Source: Triplophysa rosa (lineage: Eukaryota > Chordata > Actinopteri > Cypriniformes > Nemacheilidae). From it: 64,000 bases of DNA. Both the position numbers and the translations under genes were made by a program. The notes below the pieces were generated by a model that did no database searches, was not told the DNA's origin, and saw only the letters and a list, made by a program, of their open reading frames with translations. The DNA lies in NCBI RefSeq assembly GCF_024868665.1, contig NC_079910.1:7412976-7476975 (forward strand), in the 5' to 3' direction. Positions 41,501 to 54,217 of this stretch are shown one piece after another; within the stretch, counting starts at the first letter, position 1, and each line of letters opens with the position of its first letter.

Positions 41501-44500
41501 TTTCGAGAAGGGGTATTTTAGCATATTCCCTCATTATTATCGTCTAACCTCGCACAAAACTGCGCTTTAATACTTTAATTAAAAATGGAATCATATCTCA
41601 GACGGGGAATTAAAAAGAGAAACATTTTTTGGTTGCCTCGTTTGTTTGTTTGTTGTTTTTTCCCTGTGCACGTTCGAAAACCATCTGCATGGAACATGAT
41701 TTTTCAGAAGCTGTGAATATCGCAACTGTGATCTCGCATGTCAAGCGATCCATCTTAATTACAAATGGCGAAACGTAAAGTATAAACACGCTAGCTTGGG
41801 AGCCTTTGTTGGAAGCGAGTACTGCAAAGATTCGTATAAGAACTGAGCACGGTGAGCGGAGTCTTTTCTGAGTCATAATGCAATGCGTTGAGTGCGTAAA
41901 GAGATGGGCCAGGTCATTTTGATATGAGTCAACTTTACGCCATTGTACGTGCCACAGTACATATTGGTTAATTATCGAGGTGAGTTTCAGGGTATGGTTA
42001 GTCCGGGTGAATTCCAAATGGCATTTTTGCTTTTTTAAAGGGCACTGCAGGAAGGGCACACTACCCGTAGGGTCGTCCAGAATAAAAGCGGGTGATAGTG
42101 TTTTTAATCATGCCAACATGATTGATTTTGAAACCTAGTGTGATTTAAAGATCATTTTTTACCAAAACGCCGCACAGAAAGATAATATTCAGAGTTTGGT
42201 AAAAGCGCAAATGGCTTTGTGTACAATGTGTACGAGACCATTCCAAGGACCCTGTGCTGTGTGCTACAGCGATGCTGTAAAATGAAATCCTGACTATACC
42301 AGCTGCAACCATCTCTAGTGATATGAACCATTTGCCCACCTGGCTGCAATTGTTTGCAGTGCTCTGCAGCTGTTGCAAGAGTAATAAAGCAACTCACTGC
42401 TGGTTTCCTCCTCCACCACCATACAAACTCTGTGTGTTGTGTTTTGACAGAGATTCACCAGTAAGCAGGATGTGATAAGGCATTATAACATGCATAAGAA
42501 GCGGGACAACTCCCTGCAGCACGGATTCATGCGCTTTAGCCCACTGGATGACTGCAGCGTGTACTACCACTGTTGCCATCTCAACGGCAAGAGCACCCAC
42601 TACCACTGCATGCAGGTAAACCAAAAGAAAAGCCCCTATGCAAAAATAATGCATATTCACCTTTACACAGACTTGTGCAAAGTTTGGCACCCCTGCTTGT
42701 GAAAATGTTAGTAAGTTGTGTACATTTTCCCTCTTCTGAATGAATTTGAAATCACTACAGTGTTTGCCTATGTTGCAGGCCAGGATGCAACAAGCTTTTG
42801 CATTTTGGCAGTGGCAAGAATAATGTTCTTCCCCATTGTTCTTAGTATATCTTTGATGGTATTTCTGAAACTTTGGAGGCTTTTGAGTTTAAAAGGATAA
42901 AGTTCTTCTACATACTCCTTTATGTAACCATTTGCGAGATGTTTTTGTTCATAAAACAGGAGTTGTCATAAAGTAAATCCAACCGGAATAAAAAGGATGA
43001 ACAGGTCCTCCTCTGTTCCCCTCGCCCCTCTCTCACTCCTTTATTGGCATGGATAAAATTCGGTTAGTTGTTTATATGAACTCGACATTTTTCATTTTTT
43101 AGTACCAAGTGGAGAGTTGAAGATTATTTCCCACCAGATTTGTTTAATTCTTTACATCTGCTTATTTTCAAGGTGTCACCGAGCAGAATGCTTTTTTGCC
43201 GCCGGGAGCCGTGGCCCGGGCTTAAGATATATTCCTTTTTTAAACCTCCGTAACGGTGTAATTGTTATTAGACATTTCAGCTCTTGTTTTAACAGCGGTG
43301 AGAACAGGCAGATGTTGGCACCCGTTCTCCTGATTTACGGAGAAAAAAACAGAGTGGCATTTTTTTCATTGTTTGCCTGAATATGGCCAAGTTACCCCGT
43401 TTGCACGGCTGAAAAGTGTCAGAGATGATATACAATTGCTGGTTTTAATTCAAACATTAGTTCGTGTTCCTCTGCTGCCCAGAGGGCTCCTGAGTGCTGC
43501 TGTTGAGTAACAGAACCTTTCAAACCAAAGTAAGTGACAGTTTCCCCGAACAACCCCCCTGTCTCTATGCTCTTAGAGACAGCAGAGATGGTGGTCTTCT
43601 AATATAGACTTAAAACCTTAAATGGAAGAAGGTTTCAACCACACGCCACCTCGCCATGCTATGCTTTGCATATTGCATTTGAGAAAAAAACTCCTCACTT
43701 TTATCCCTTTGAAGGTGTTTTCATAAAACGCACATCTGTTTTTTTGGAGGTAAAGGGTTTTGGTTTTCACATTTTATGCGTTGTTGTCTCAAGAGTACAT
43801 TTTAAACAAAACTCAGATCTTAAAGAAAACGTTTCCTGTTTGTTTTTTTTAGGTCACCTGTTTCTTTGCTCCCCACATTGAGTTCATCGCTAAACTGAGC
43901 TATTTTTGTGTCACATCTCAGAGATGTTGTTTTCACGTCCCTGCAGACTACGAGAACTCGAGCGCCAAGCCACTGTGTTCATACTGAGCATTTTTTTATC
44001 AAAAGCACCAAACTGAAACTCGCACATGGTCGTATGTACGTTTGTTTCATGAAAGCGCTTTTTTTCATTTCCTGTCTGTCAGGTGGGCTGCAACAAGGTG
44101 TACACAAGCACCTCTGATGTCATGACTCATGAGAACTTCCATAAGAAAAACGCACAGCTGATCAACGATGGCTTCCAGAGGTTCCGGGCCACCGAGGATT
44201 GTGGGACAGTTGGCTGCCAGTTTTACGGGCAGAAGACCACCCACTTCCACTGCAGGTGACTGCTCGTATGCAATGACCTCTTGCTAGATAATACGTAGTA
44301 GTGAGATTTACAGTTTAATCGATTGATTTTTCCCGCTTCAGGCGCCCTGGCTGTACCTTCACCTTCAAGAACAAGTGTGACATAGAGAAGCACAAGAGCT
44401 ATCACATCAAAGATGACGCTTACGCCAAGGACGGCTTCAAGAAGTTTTACAAATATGAGGAATGCAAGTACGAAGGCTGCGTCTACAGCAAAGCCACCAA

Positions 44501-45384
44501 CCATTTCCACTGCATACGCCAAGGCTGCGGCTTCACCTTTACCTCCACCAGCCAGATGACCTCTCACAAACGCAAACACGAACGACGCCACATCCGCTCC
44601 TCGGGCGTGTTGGGACTAGGCTCCTCCTTCTTGTTGCCTAAAGAGGAGCTGGAAGAGTCAAGCAACGATGACCTCATGGACTTCTCCGCCATCAGCAGCA
44701 AGAACTCCAGCTTAAGTGCTTCTCCAACCACCCAGCAGTCCTCCACAGTACCGCACCTGATGTCCACTCCAACCACCACAATGTCCTCCAACCACAATGT
44801 CAAGCCCACCGCCGCGCTGCCTCCGGTCAGCCGCATATCCACCTTGCTCTCCCAGGCTCTGCCCAGCAACGTGCCCATGGCCTTGGCTCTTTCCAACAGT
44901 CCGCTGACCGGGGCCTCCAACCCCTTCTTTCCCCTCATTCCCAGAATGCCCATGCAGCTCACACACACGGCCGCTGGTTTGATCTCAGCTGCCACCTCCG
45001 TAGCTCAATGTAACTCCATGCCTAACGATTCTCTACTACAAACCTCAACCCCGACTGGGGCCCCGTCCCCTGCTACTGTAGCTTCCACCCCGACTTCCTT
45101 CGCCGCGTCATCCATCATGGAGAAGATGACGGCCAGCAAGTGTCTGATTTCTCCAATGATGGCCAGGTTGGCTGCTGCTGCCTTGAAGCCCTCCGCTAAC
45201 CCGGATGCAGGTGAGTTTATGTCATTATCACCTAATGGGATGGGTCACAGTGGATACGAGATGTAGTCCTAGTTATGACATACAGCATGAGGCTCCGCCC
45301 ATCCAGGTTGTCATGACAATAATTGTACTCAAATCATTTAGCAAGGAACAGGAAGAGAAAGATACAAATCTTTTTAAGGGATCA

Positions 45385-45420
<36 letters not shown>

Positions 45421-45862
45421 CTTTTCCTCTGTGCGTATGCTAAAAGGGCAGGTTCAGGTCATCCCACGCTGTCCACAGGCGGAACACAAATCTCTGATTT
45501 CAGGATTAGGGCAAAATTTGAAAGGGCTGGTTTGCTGCTGTAGTCTTGTTGTTGCGGCGATCATTGTCATGATACCCACAATCCATTAGCAGATAAGTGC
45601 TGAACTAGTGAGTGGGCTCTGTAAAGCGGCCTCTAATAGCATTCTCAGGAGGATCGCAGGGCCTGTGTTCTACATGCTTCCTCATAACCGGCCTCTTATC
45701 TGAGCGTGCACTCGTTCCAACCAAATGGAGCTTGAATAATATTAAGTTGAGAAATTGGAGGTACAAAGCAGCTTTTTATATGCACTCTGATATAGAGGAA
45801 GAAATATCAGAAACTGGTGAAGCAGAAATGACTCAGCGCTCCAGTGAGGCGGCTGTGTGTGC

Positions 45863-45896
<34 letters not shown>

Positions 45897-48800
45897 GCGT
45901 GCGTGTGCGCGCGCGCGTGTGTGTGTGTGTGCATACATGTGTGTGCATATGATGAACAGTAGCTTGTGTTTTGTTCCTGGTTTTCATGGTGTGTATAAAA
46001 GCAGTACTTATTTATTGTCTGTATATAAAGACTTTGTTTGGATTAGTAAGCAAATAAGTTTCAGTATCAGACAGTGCTGAGGTTCAGTGATGGTATCAGA
46101 AGGGAATGCCAGAGTACATTACTGTAAAGATACTGTGGTACTGAATGATTAATATATTCAAATACTGCTGTATTTACGTGGTACTTGTCCAAAAACATCA
46201 ATAAATCGTGCACCGTGTCCAAGCAAACATAGTAGTCCCATAGTACTTTTGTACTGTGGCAGGTTAATGATGTGTGTGAATGTTGCTTTAGGGGTGTGCT
46301 GATGTATATTTGTAGAGAGCTTTAGCTGTCACAAGATGGTCATAGTCTTCACATTTTGTTACTGGCATGTGTATTCTTAAGGAACCTCTCAGATCTTCTC
46401 AATGAAGACAAAGAGAAGGGTAATAGTAATAGTAATAGTAACATGTCAGTGGCTAGCAGTTTACAGATGCTTAGACTGTCCTACAAAGTATAAAGCAGAA
46501 AAATAAAGAGAAAAAAAATCCCCACTCAACATGGTTGAGAACGCAGATCGTAATGCGGCATTGCTAATTTTACACGTTTGCTCAGAAAAGACGTGTGAAC
46601 AGGACATTTGGGTAAAATATGAAGAGGATGTGGTCAGAGCTCAGCGTTAGAAAGAAGAGAATGATGTTTACTGTGGCTATTTTCATACAGCTTAGTTTTT
46701 TCCAAACTCTATTTTCTAGTCAAGGGGCAATTTGCGAGAAACACATCTCTGTCTTACTGTATTAGCAGAGTGGCTCTGCTAATTTGCTCAGGTGGCGTTA
46801 TTTCCTGGTTGAATATTCACTTCTTCGCTTCCTATCCCAGAGTGTTTGGGAGGATCTTGAAATCTGAAAGGTTTGCTAATGAGACACCCAGTACAAATGA
46901 TCTTTCACGAGTTCAGTAACTTTGTTGAGGTAATTACACAGTACAACATTATTCTTGGATAATTTCCAGAAAAACACAGCTTCGCGGCCGCACGCGCCTT
47001 TTTCTCTCGCTCCCTCAGATCATTGCCGATTTTTGTCATAGAAACGGCAAAGCTGAAGGTTTAATGACTCTCTCCTCACGCGGCCGTTATTTAAGCGTCC
47101 CTTGTTAACGTCGGGCACTTTATCTCCGCCAGAAAGAGAAAGAGAGAGAGGGCTGGGCTTAATGTCAGCCGGGCCGATGTAGAGCAGAGTTATTCGGAGA
47201 GGTTAACATCATAACTACGCACCGCGTGCCTCACACGTTCTGACTGCAGATTTGGGCTGAATGGAGGTGGACGAACTGCGTAGTTTTAGGCGCGAAGACA
47301 GGCGGTAATTAGTCAAATGAGTGTTACACACAGCAGAAGACTGGAAATAGGGCGAGCAAGAGGTGCTGGTGTGCGCTAACCTTCCGGCTTTGTTACGAAG
47401 CCATGCGCCTGAAGCCGACACAGTACAATGAGTCATTATTTTACCTCCTGTAATGTGTACAAGACTAACAAAGAGCGGCACACATCTGATAAAGTCCGTG
47501 TTTGTATAAGGGTGTAGATGTGACCCAAGGGTGTTTGTTATAGGTTTTCTTGTGTTTTTCACATGGTTTAACACCCTCTGAAGATCAAGGGCAAGGCAGG
47601 CGATAGCTGTCAGTTTTCCTCAGTGGGCTTTGTTTCTTAAAAAGGCCACCCCCACAATCACTGCCGAAGCACTCAGGACTTTTTTTAATAAAACACCACT
47701 TACTGGCTACCAAAAGCGTGGCCTTCTCTGTATAGCCTGAGGACAAATTAATATTTCAATCATTTGGGGATTGGCGGAAAAGCCAGGTCGCATTTCCGTC
47801 ACTGTATTCTTTTTTCTTTCGCCAACCTTTATCAAAACACTCCCTGCCCCAGCCTCCTTTCTCCTCTCCTGTCTGCATTCTCCACATCTTCTGAATACCT
47901 ATTTTGAAAATCCGATCGAGAGGTCACGCTATTTGAACTGATCTGATTGGCTGTCACCTCTAATCTGATGGACAAGCAGATGTTCCTTTCGGGCACGCTC
48001 AGTGGCATCGACGGCCGTCCCTCGCCGGGCCAACAAGGACAAGCGGCCGTGGGAGGGAGGGGCGGTCAGTCCGAATCTGCCACTTTCCCTCAGCATTAGC
48101 ATGCCTCTTAATGACCAGTTACGAGGCAGCCCGGCAAATGAGTTGTGACAAGCGCTGCTCCGAAAGAAGTCGTTTTCCCTCATTCCCTCTGCCTCTCAAT
48201 CAACATTTAAACGCCGTGTCGGCCTGACATAATTCCGCAATAATTATCACTCCTGGCCTTCTCCTCGGCCGGGACAGAAGTCAGATTGGATCTCGTCACA
48301 GCGTAATAATGCTGACCAACGCTAACTTTGTTTTCTTTTCTTCTCCTCAGGGATCGGGCAGGCGGCTCAAATGGTCCGGTTTAAACCGGTCGAAGTAAAG
48401 CAGGAACCCATGGACTGCGCCTCCGGGGCATCCCAAGACTCCGTTCAAGAGCACAGCCTGGACTTGAGCAAGAAAGACCACAGGTATCCCATCATCCTCA
48501 GGCCCTCCCCCAGCGCCGCTCGACTCGTGCCCGCCCACCCCGCTGTGATTTATCTCTCAAATAATGCTGTATTGTGTTAATTATTGTGAGTGCTCTTGTT
48601 AAAACCCCCTTCACAAGGTGGGTCTGTGGAGTGATCAAGGAGGAGAAGATTTACACACTCCCTCCTTCCACCGCTAGGCCAAATTTACATTTATTCGCTT
48701 GGCAGATGAAGCATTCACGGGTATGTGCGTTCGTTGGGATTCGAACCCATGACTTTGGCTTTGCCCGTGCATCGCCCTACCAGTTGCGCTGCAGGAACTA

Positions 48801-51800
48801 CATCATAATCGATCATAAAAAATCGGAGCTAACGTTTGTCGCCTTGTTTTCATAATGCACGTCAAGTATGAGGCATGACATGTTTGCGCATTCATTTAGA
48901 TGAAAGCGCGTTTGCATAAACCCTAATTTCCACCCCCCGGTTTACAATGCGACGCCATACGACGCATTTCATTTTTCCTTTTTCTTCATTGTATATTCAC
49001 AATCTCAGATAAATTACAATATTTACTGTTCTCATGCAAATCTCGCCTAAACACTGTTCGTTTTGCATGTTTCAGCACTGAATCAAACGGACACCCAGCA
49101 CCGGGAAATACATCTCTTTTATCTTCACTTATGAATAAGGTAAGATTCATCCATCAAATGCTTTTCATCCCAAGACAAATTAGCAGGATGCAGAGGGGGC
49201 TGTTTGTTTTTTAATGTTTCACCACTAATAGGATGAGTTTGTATCATTTAAATTTTCCAGCCATTTTTCATACAGTGTAATTTCAGCCCAGCGCTCACAA
49301 ATTAATATAATGAAGCAGGAGCCGGTTGCCACGGCAGATATATAGAGATGTTTGTTTTTTGATGAGCTGTTTTGAACTCTCCGCACATTTTTTTCCTCTG
49401 GCTTTCTTCTTTTTCTTCTCCATCTGCTCTATCTTTATTTATGGACTTTGTAAATTATTTGATTAAAAAGTCAGTGCGGAGAATAAGGAGCGACCGTCAC
49501 CCTCATTTTTTAAAAAGACAAAATGGTAGCGAACAGATATTTAAATGTTGTGTGTTTTTGCTGAGATTAAAATGGACATTGTTTTAACCATACATCTTGT
49601 ATGACTAATACAAATGTGGTGCGCATGTACCATTACCTTGATGATTTAAATAGAAATTTCACTCTGACGGCTTAGCTAAGCTCTCTCTCTCTCTCTCTCT
49701 CTCTCTACAAGACTTGTAACTGAAACACTTAGGAAGTCTCAAACCAAGCACACTGCACAAAGCAATATTACTGAAGTTATACAGTTTAGTTTGTACAGTA
49801 TATTGAACTTTGCCTAGACATGCGTGTTTACATCTGTGCAGATGACACACATGAATCCGGGCTTCTTCAACACGTTGGATCTGAAGTCAGAGCTGGAGGG
49901 AGCTCAAGCAATCGATGGTTCAGACGCAACTCAGTATTTCAGCGCGATGATGAAGAGGTCAGGCAAGGAGAAACCGGCTGAGCTCTGGAGGGCCTATTTG
50001 CACAGGTGTCTGACATGATCCTTTCTTATCACTCCCAGATTTAATGCTTCAGCCATTGAAAATATAATTGAAAATATTTTATTTAAGAGATAAAAACAAA
50101 ACATTCTAGGTATTAAAAAGACAACATGAAATATTTGAAAATGAATAATTGCAGATAATGAAATAGTGAAAGCTGCAAATAAAAGCTAAAAGAGGGTTAA
50201 AATGGTCAAAATGATTTGAAGTAGTTACCAGTTATAACAGATAAAAACACACACCTTTTCCCTAATACAGTTTGTAGTTGCTGTTGAAAAAAATTAATAG
50301 GTTTGTTATTTGTCATCTACCCTACTACAAATCACCCCAGTGTACCCAAATACTGTAGATCCTTCATGACAGAAAACCCAGTCGTTCCCTGGCCACTCGT
50401 CCTCTGTTGCATCTGGTTTGTGTCACCGTCTGTCTTTATGATGTGCTGGTCAGTGCCATCCGCAGTGTTTGTTCTCAGGTTGTTATGTGGAAAGAGAAAG
50501 TTTATCTAGAGCATGTGATGTTACATATTTAGTTACAAAGCCTTGACAAAATGTCCCGTTGTTTTTGGCACAGGCGTAGTTCACCTAAAGAATCACCTTA
50601 CTCAAAGTCAGATGCTCATGAGCTAAACCGAGAATAACCGATGCCATTTACAAGCAATTTCATCCTTTAACGGTTGACCTTTCTCACGCATGTTTTCAGG
50701 TATGACATTGACGATTTCTGTGAAGCTCAGTGTGATTTCTTGCACAAGATACACTTCCATTGCCTGGTGGAAGATTGCGGAGCTCTTTTCAGCACGGTGG
50801 ACGGCGCCATCAAACACGCCAAGTGAGTCGCTTTCCATTTATGGATTAAAACAAAAAGATAATATAGTTACATCAGAGTTTTTGATGTTAAAGTTCACAG
50901 GCACACGCTCGCACAATTTACATGATTATGATGAAGTAATGTTAATTTGCTGCTATTTTTATCAGCTCTGTTGCAACACATCTAATGGGTGATGCACCTC
51001 TCTGTCATTAGCTTCCACTTGAGGGCCAACCTGAAGGTTAAATCGGAGACCCCATTCAACGAGAGCAAGGAATCCAACGACAGTGCCCCTAATCACATGG
51101 CTGCCCCTATTTCCATGGCCAAGACGCCTCCCATGGACGTGCCCAGCCTGGCTGTGTCGGGAGGGTACAGCTCTTCTCCATCTCTCCAGGCTTGGAAACA
51201 GCTGGCTGGGTCCGTCCCTCAGCTTCCCGCCTCCATGCCCAGTATGCCGGCCACTTCCCCCCTGGCCACCACGTCCCTGGAGAACGCCAAGCCCCAGGTC
51301 AAACCCGGCTTCCTGCAGTTCCAGGACAAGTGAGTTGGCATTGTGTAATAAACCTGTCTTTGAAATTCATAATATTGTGGTGGAGTGATTTACATGGCTT
51401 ATATGTGCTGCCGGTATTTCCATGTCTTTTGCGGAGTTTTAAATATCTGACAGACGTTTCATCATGCTTTTATCCCTCAGTGATCCGTGTCTGGCCACTG
51501 ACTGCAAATACTCCAATAAGTTCCACTTTCACTGTCTGTTTGGAAACTGCAAATATGTGTGTAAAACATCCGGCAAAGCTGAATCGCACTGCCTGGACCA
51601 CATTAACCCCAGCAACCACCTGGTGAATGTGCGAGACCAGTTCGCCTACTATTCTCTGCAGTGTCTCTGTCCAAACCAGGTGAGCCATAGTATAGAAAAC
51701 ATTATTTTGTTTTTGTTAGCAAACACGTTGAATACACATGTATTGGACTTTGGCACGTAACTGAATCGAAAAATATATTCCAAATGTTAACATTGAAGTT

Positions 51801-54170
51801 GTGGACTCTTTTGACTTGGGCCAGTAAACGTTTACCTAGCAGTACCCTAGAAACCACCTAGAACACCTTAGCAACCGCATAACAACTACCAGGCCCCTCC
51901 CACAAAACCTTAGAATTGTGGCGGCAACTTTTGTCTTTAAAAAAACAAGAAACACACAACATTGTTTGTCTTTAAACACACAACATTTTGTGTATCTTTG
52001 GATTTAAACTACCCCGAAAACATAAGCATAGGTACATATTTATAAAAAGCGTTTTTGTTTCTCCGCGCCAAGCAGACATGAAAGGAAACGCACAGCGGAG
52101 ACCCCAAAGGTGTATAAAATAAACAAGTTTTGCTTTTCATCAAAAATTCCATCATTAATAGAAAAAAGCTCTCCCCTTCCTGCATCATACATTTGGAGCA
52201 AAACCTGTTTAAATGAATTCATTTATGTGTCCCATCCCCGCTCCTCCGAGCCCCCCTCCTCTCCAGAGCAGAGTGGGTTCTGTTTATGCGCTCCTGAGGG
52301 AACTGCCTCTCTGGAAACAGATGGCGGTACAGAAACAGGTTACATTCCGGAGGACACACGCATTCACACATGCACAGACTAATGAATTGATAAAAGAGCT
52401 GTTTCAGAAATAGACGAATCGCAAAATGAACTAATTGGTGCGTTTTTATTGAGGTCAGTGGCTACCGGCCCAAACCTCAGATCTCATTGAGGCTGGTCCT
52501 GTCACATGCTTTGAATAATTGTCCAGAGTTTAATGAGTGGACATAACCTATTTCTTTCATTCGGTGCTTAGGGTAGTGCTCTGACAAACCATCAGACCTC
52601 ATTTTGGTTCGAAAGATGGTCAGTTTGGTAATGCTTGCAGATGAATGTAATGCATGATAACTATGGGACGTGAACGTTTGGTGTGATGGTCCGTGTTTTT
52701 CCGGGGGTTTTTCACAGCACTGTGAGTTCCGCATGAGGGGTCATTATCATTGCCTGAGACCCGGCTGCTACTTTGTCACCAACATCACCACCAAACTACC
52801 GTGGCACATCAAGAAGCACGAGAAAGCCGAGAGACGCGCCGCCAACGGGTTCAAATACTTCACCAAGAGAGAAGAATGTGGAAGACTTGGTAAGATCAAG
52901 CTCTAGCAATTATAAAAATAATCATTCTGTTATTGGCAATATGTTGTCCCATGTCTTAAGCCAAACCACAATTTTGGCCCGAAAACCGTTTGCCACATTT
53001 TGTCCCTGAATGAAATATCTTATCTTCAATAACTTGACCTCAGCATTACATCAGTCACTGTTTCCAAACGTTCTCACTCAAATCACACTTTCATGTTATT
53101 CACCAGCAGTCACCGTTAGTATTCAGAGATGGTGTGAAATCGCAGATGATGTTACTGTAATTTCATATCAGTGGCATCACCTGCTATGAACAGATTCTCT
53201 TCATTGACTCTGGCAGCAACAGTAAAAGTACCGTTTCCCACGCCAGGTCGCTAATTGCTACGTTCTTCTTGGTGTGGCTCACAGGCGCGAAACGGCTGCG
53301 CTTCACACGTTTTCATTGAATTTTGAGTATGTTTCCTAGAAGCTGTTATCCTATTAGTATCTGCGCATTGATATTTTGTCATTTGCACGGTTTGCACTGA
53401 GTCAGCTAGCAACCGTTTACACTGTTCTGAACAAACACGTTGGGCGGAATTAAAGACGGCCCTGTCTCATTGTAAACCTGGGGACGTTTCGTTTAGATAA
53501 AAAAACAGACCTAGGAAGACGGTGTCTGCCTTTTTGTCATACATTAATACTTCAGTATTTATAGTAGGCAATCAAATGGAGGTTGTTTTCTTGGGTATAT
53601 TTAACCTGTCAGGAATGAGCAATTACATATGTTTGTTAATTACTGTGCCTGTCGAGCTCAGTCTGTTTGTGTTGCTCTTTTTCAAGCCTCGATCATCATC
53701 GCAAGCAAGCAGATGCAAAGTTTGTATTATTTTACTCCATATTCAGACAGCGCTATGTTGCGCACTTCCATGAAAATGTTCAGCATTTTGATGTCATTAA
53801 AATAGTTTAGTTAAAGGGACAATTCATCCGAAAATTTCTGTTCTTCATTTATTCATCCTCATGTCATTCCAAACCTGTATGATTTTCTTTCTTTTTCAGA
53901 ACACAAAAGAAGACATTTTGAGGAATGTTGGTCACCAAACACCATTTGACTTCATTGAAGTCTATAGTATGGACACAAAACCACAGAGACATTTCTCAAA
54001 ATATCTTCTTTTGCGTTTTACAGAAGAAAGAGTCATGCATGAACTTTTGGGTGAACTGTCCCTTTAAGTAGTTGAATTTATTAAATACATATGAGAGTAT
54101 ATAAAGTATATAGAGTATATTTATTACAAAGGCACTAAAGCAACAACCAAACCGAACACAATATATACAG

Positions 54171-54217
<47 letters not shown>

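Larger units (their letters stand above)
38664..42450 (+). other. casz1 intron 4
   Basis: The intron is 3.8 kb. It contains a pentanucleotide tail plus LINE-like end (38900-39010) and a hAT-type element of 761 bp (39982-40742). No exon-like frame was found. Confidence 0.9.
45211..48350 (+). other. casz1 intron 7
   Basis: The intron is 3.1 kb with a CT tract (45389-45418) and a TG/GC alternating tract (45864-45951). The distal part from about 46970 to 48260 is unique-looking, moderately GC-rich sequence without open coding potential and could be conserved regulatory DNA. Confidence 0.88.

Noticed and set aside
44564..44995. Minus-strand frame over casz1 exon 7
   Set aside because: It is the shadow of the strongly conserved plus-strand coding exon.
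45612..45962. Plus-strand open frame with a Cys/Val-rich end
   Set aside because: The end is translation of the TG microsatellite; the rest is intronic.
48737..48792. A possible tRNA gene on the minus strand
   Set aside because: A and B boxes are present but no acceptor stem or anticodon arm could be paired; it fits a SINE relic.
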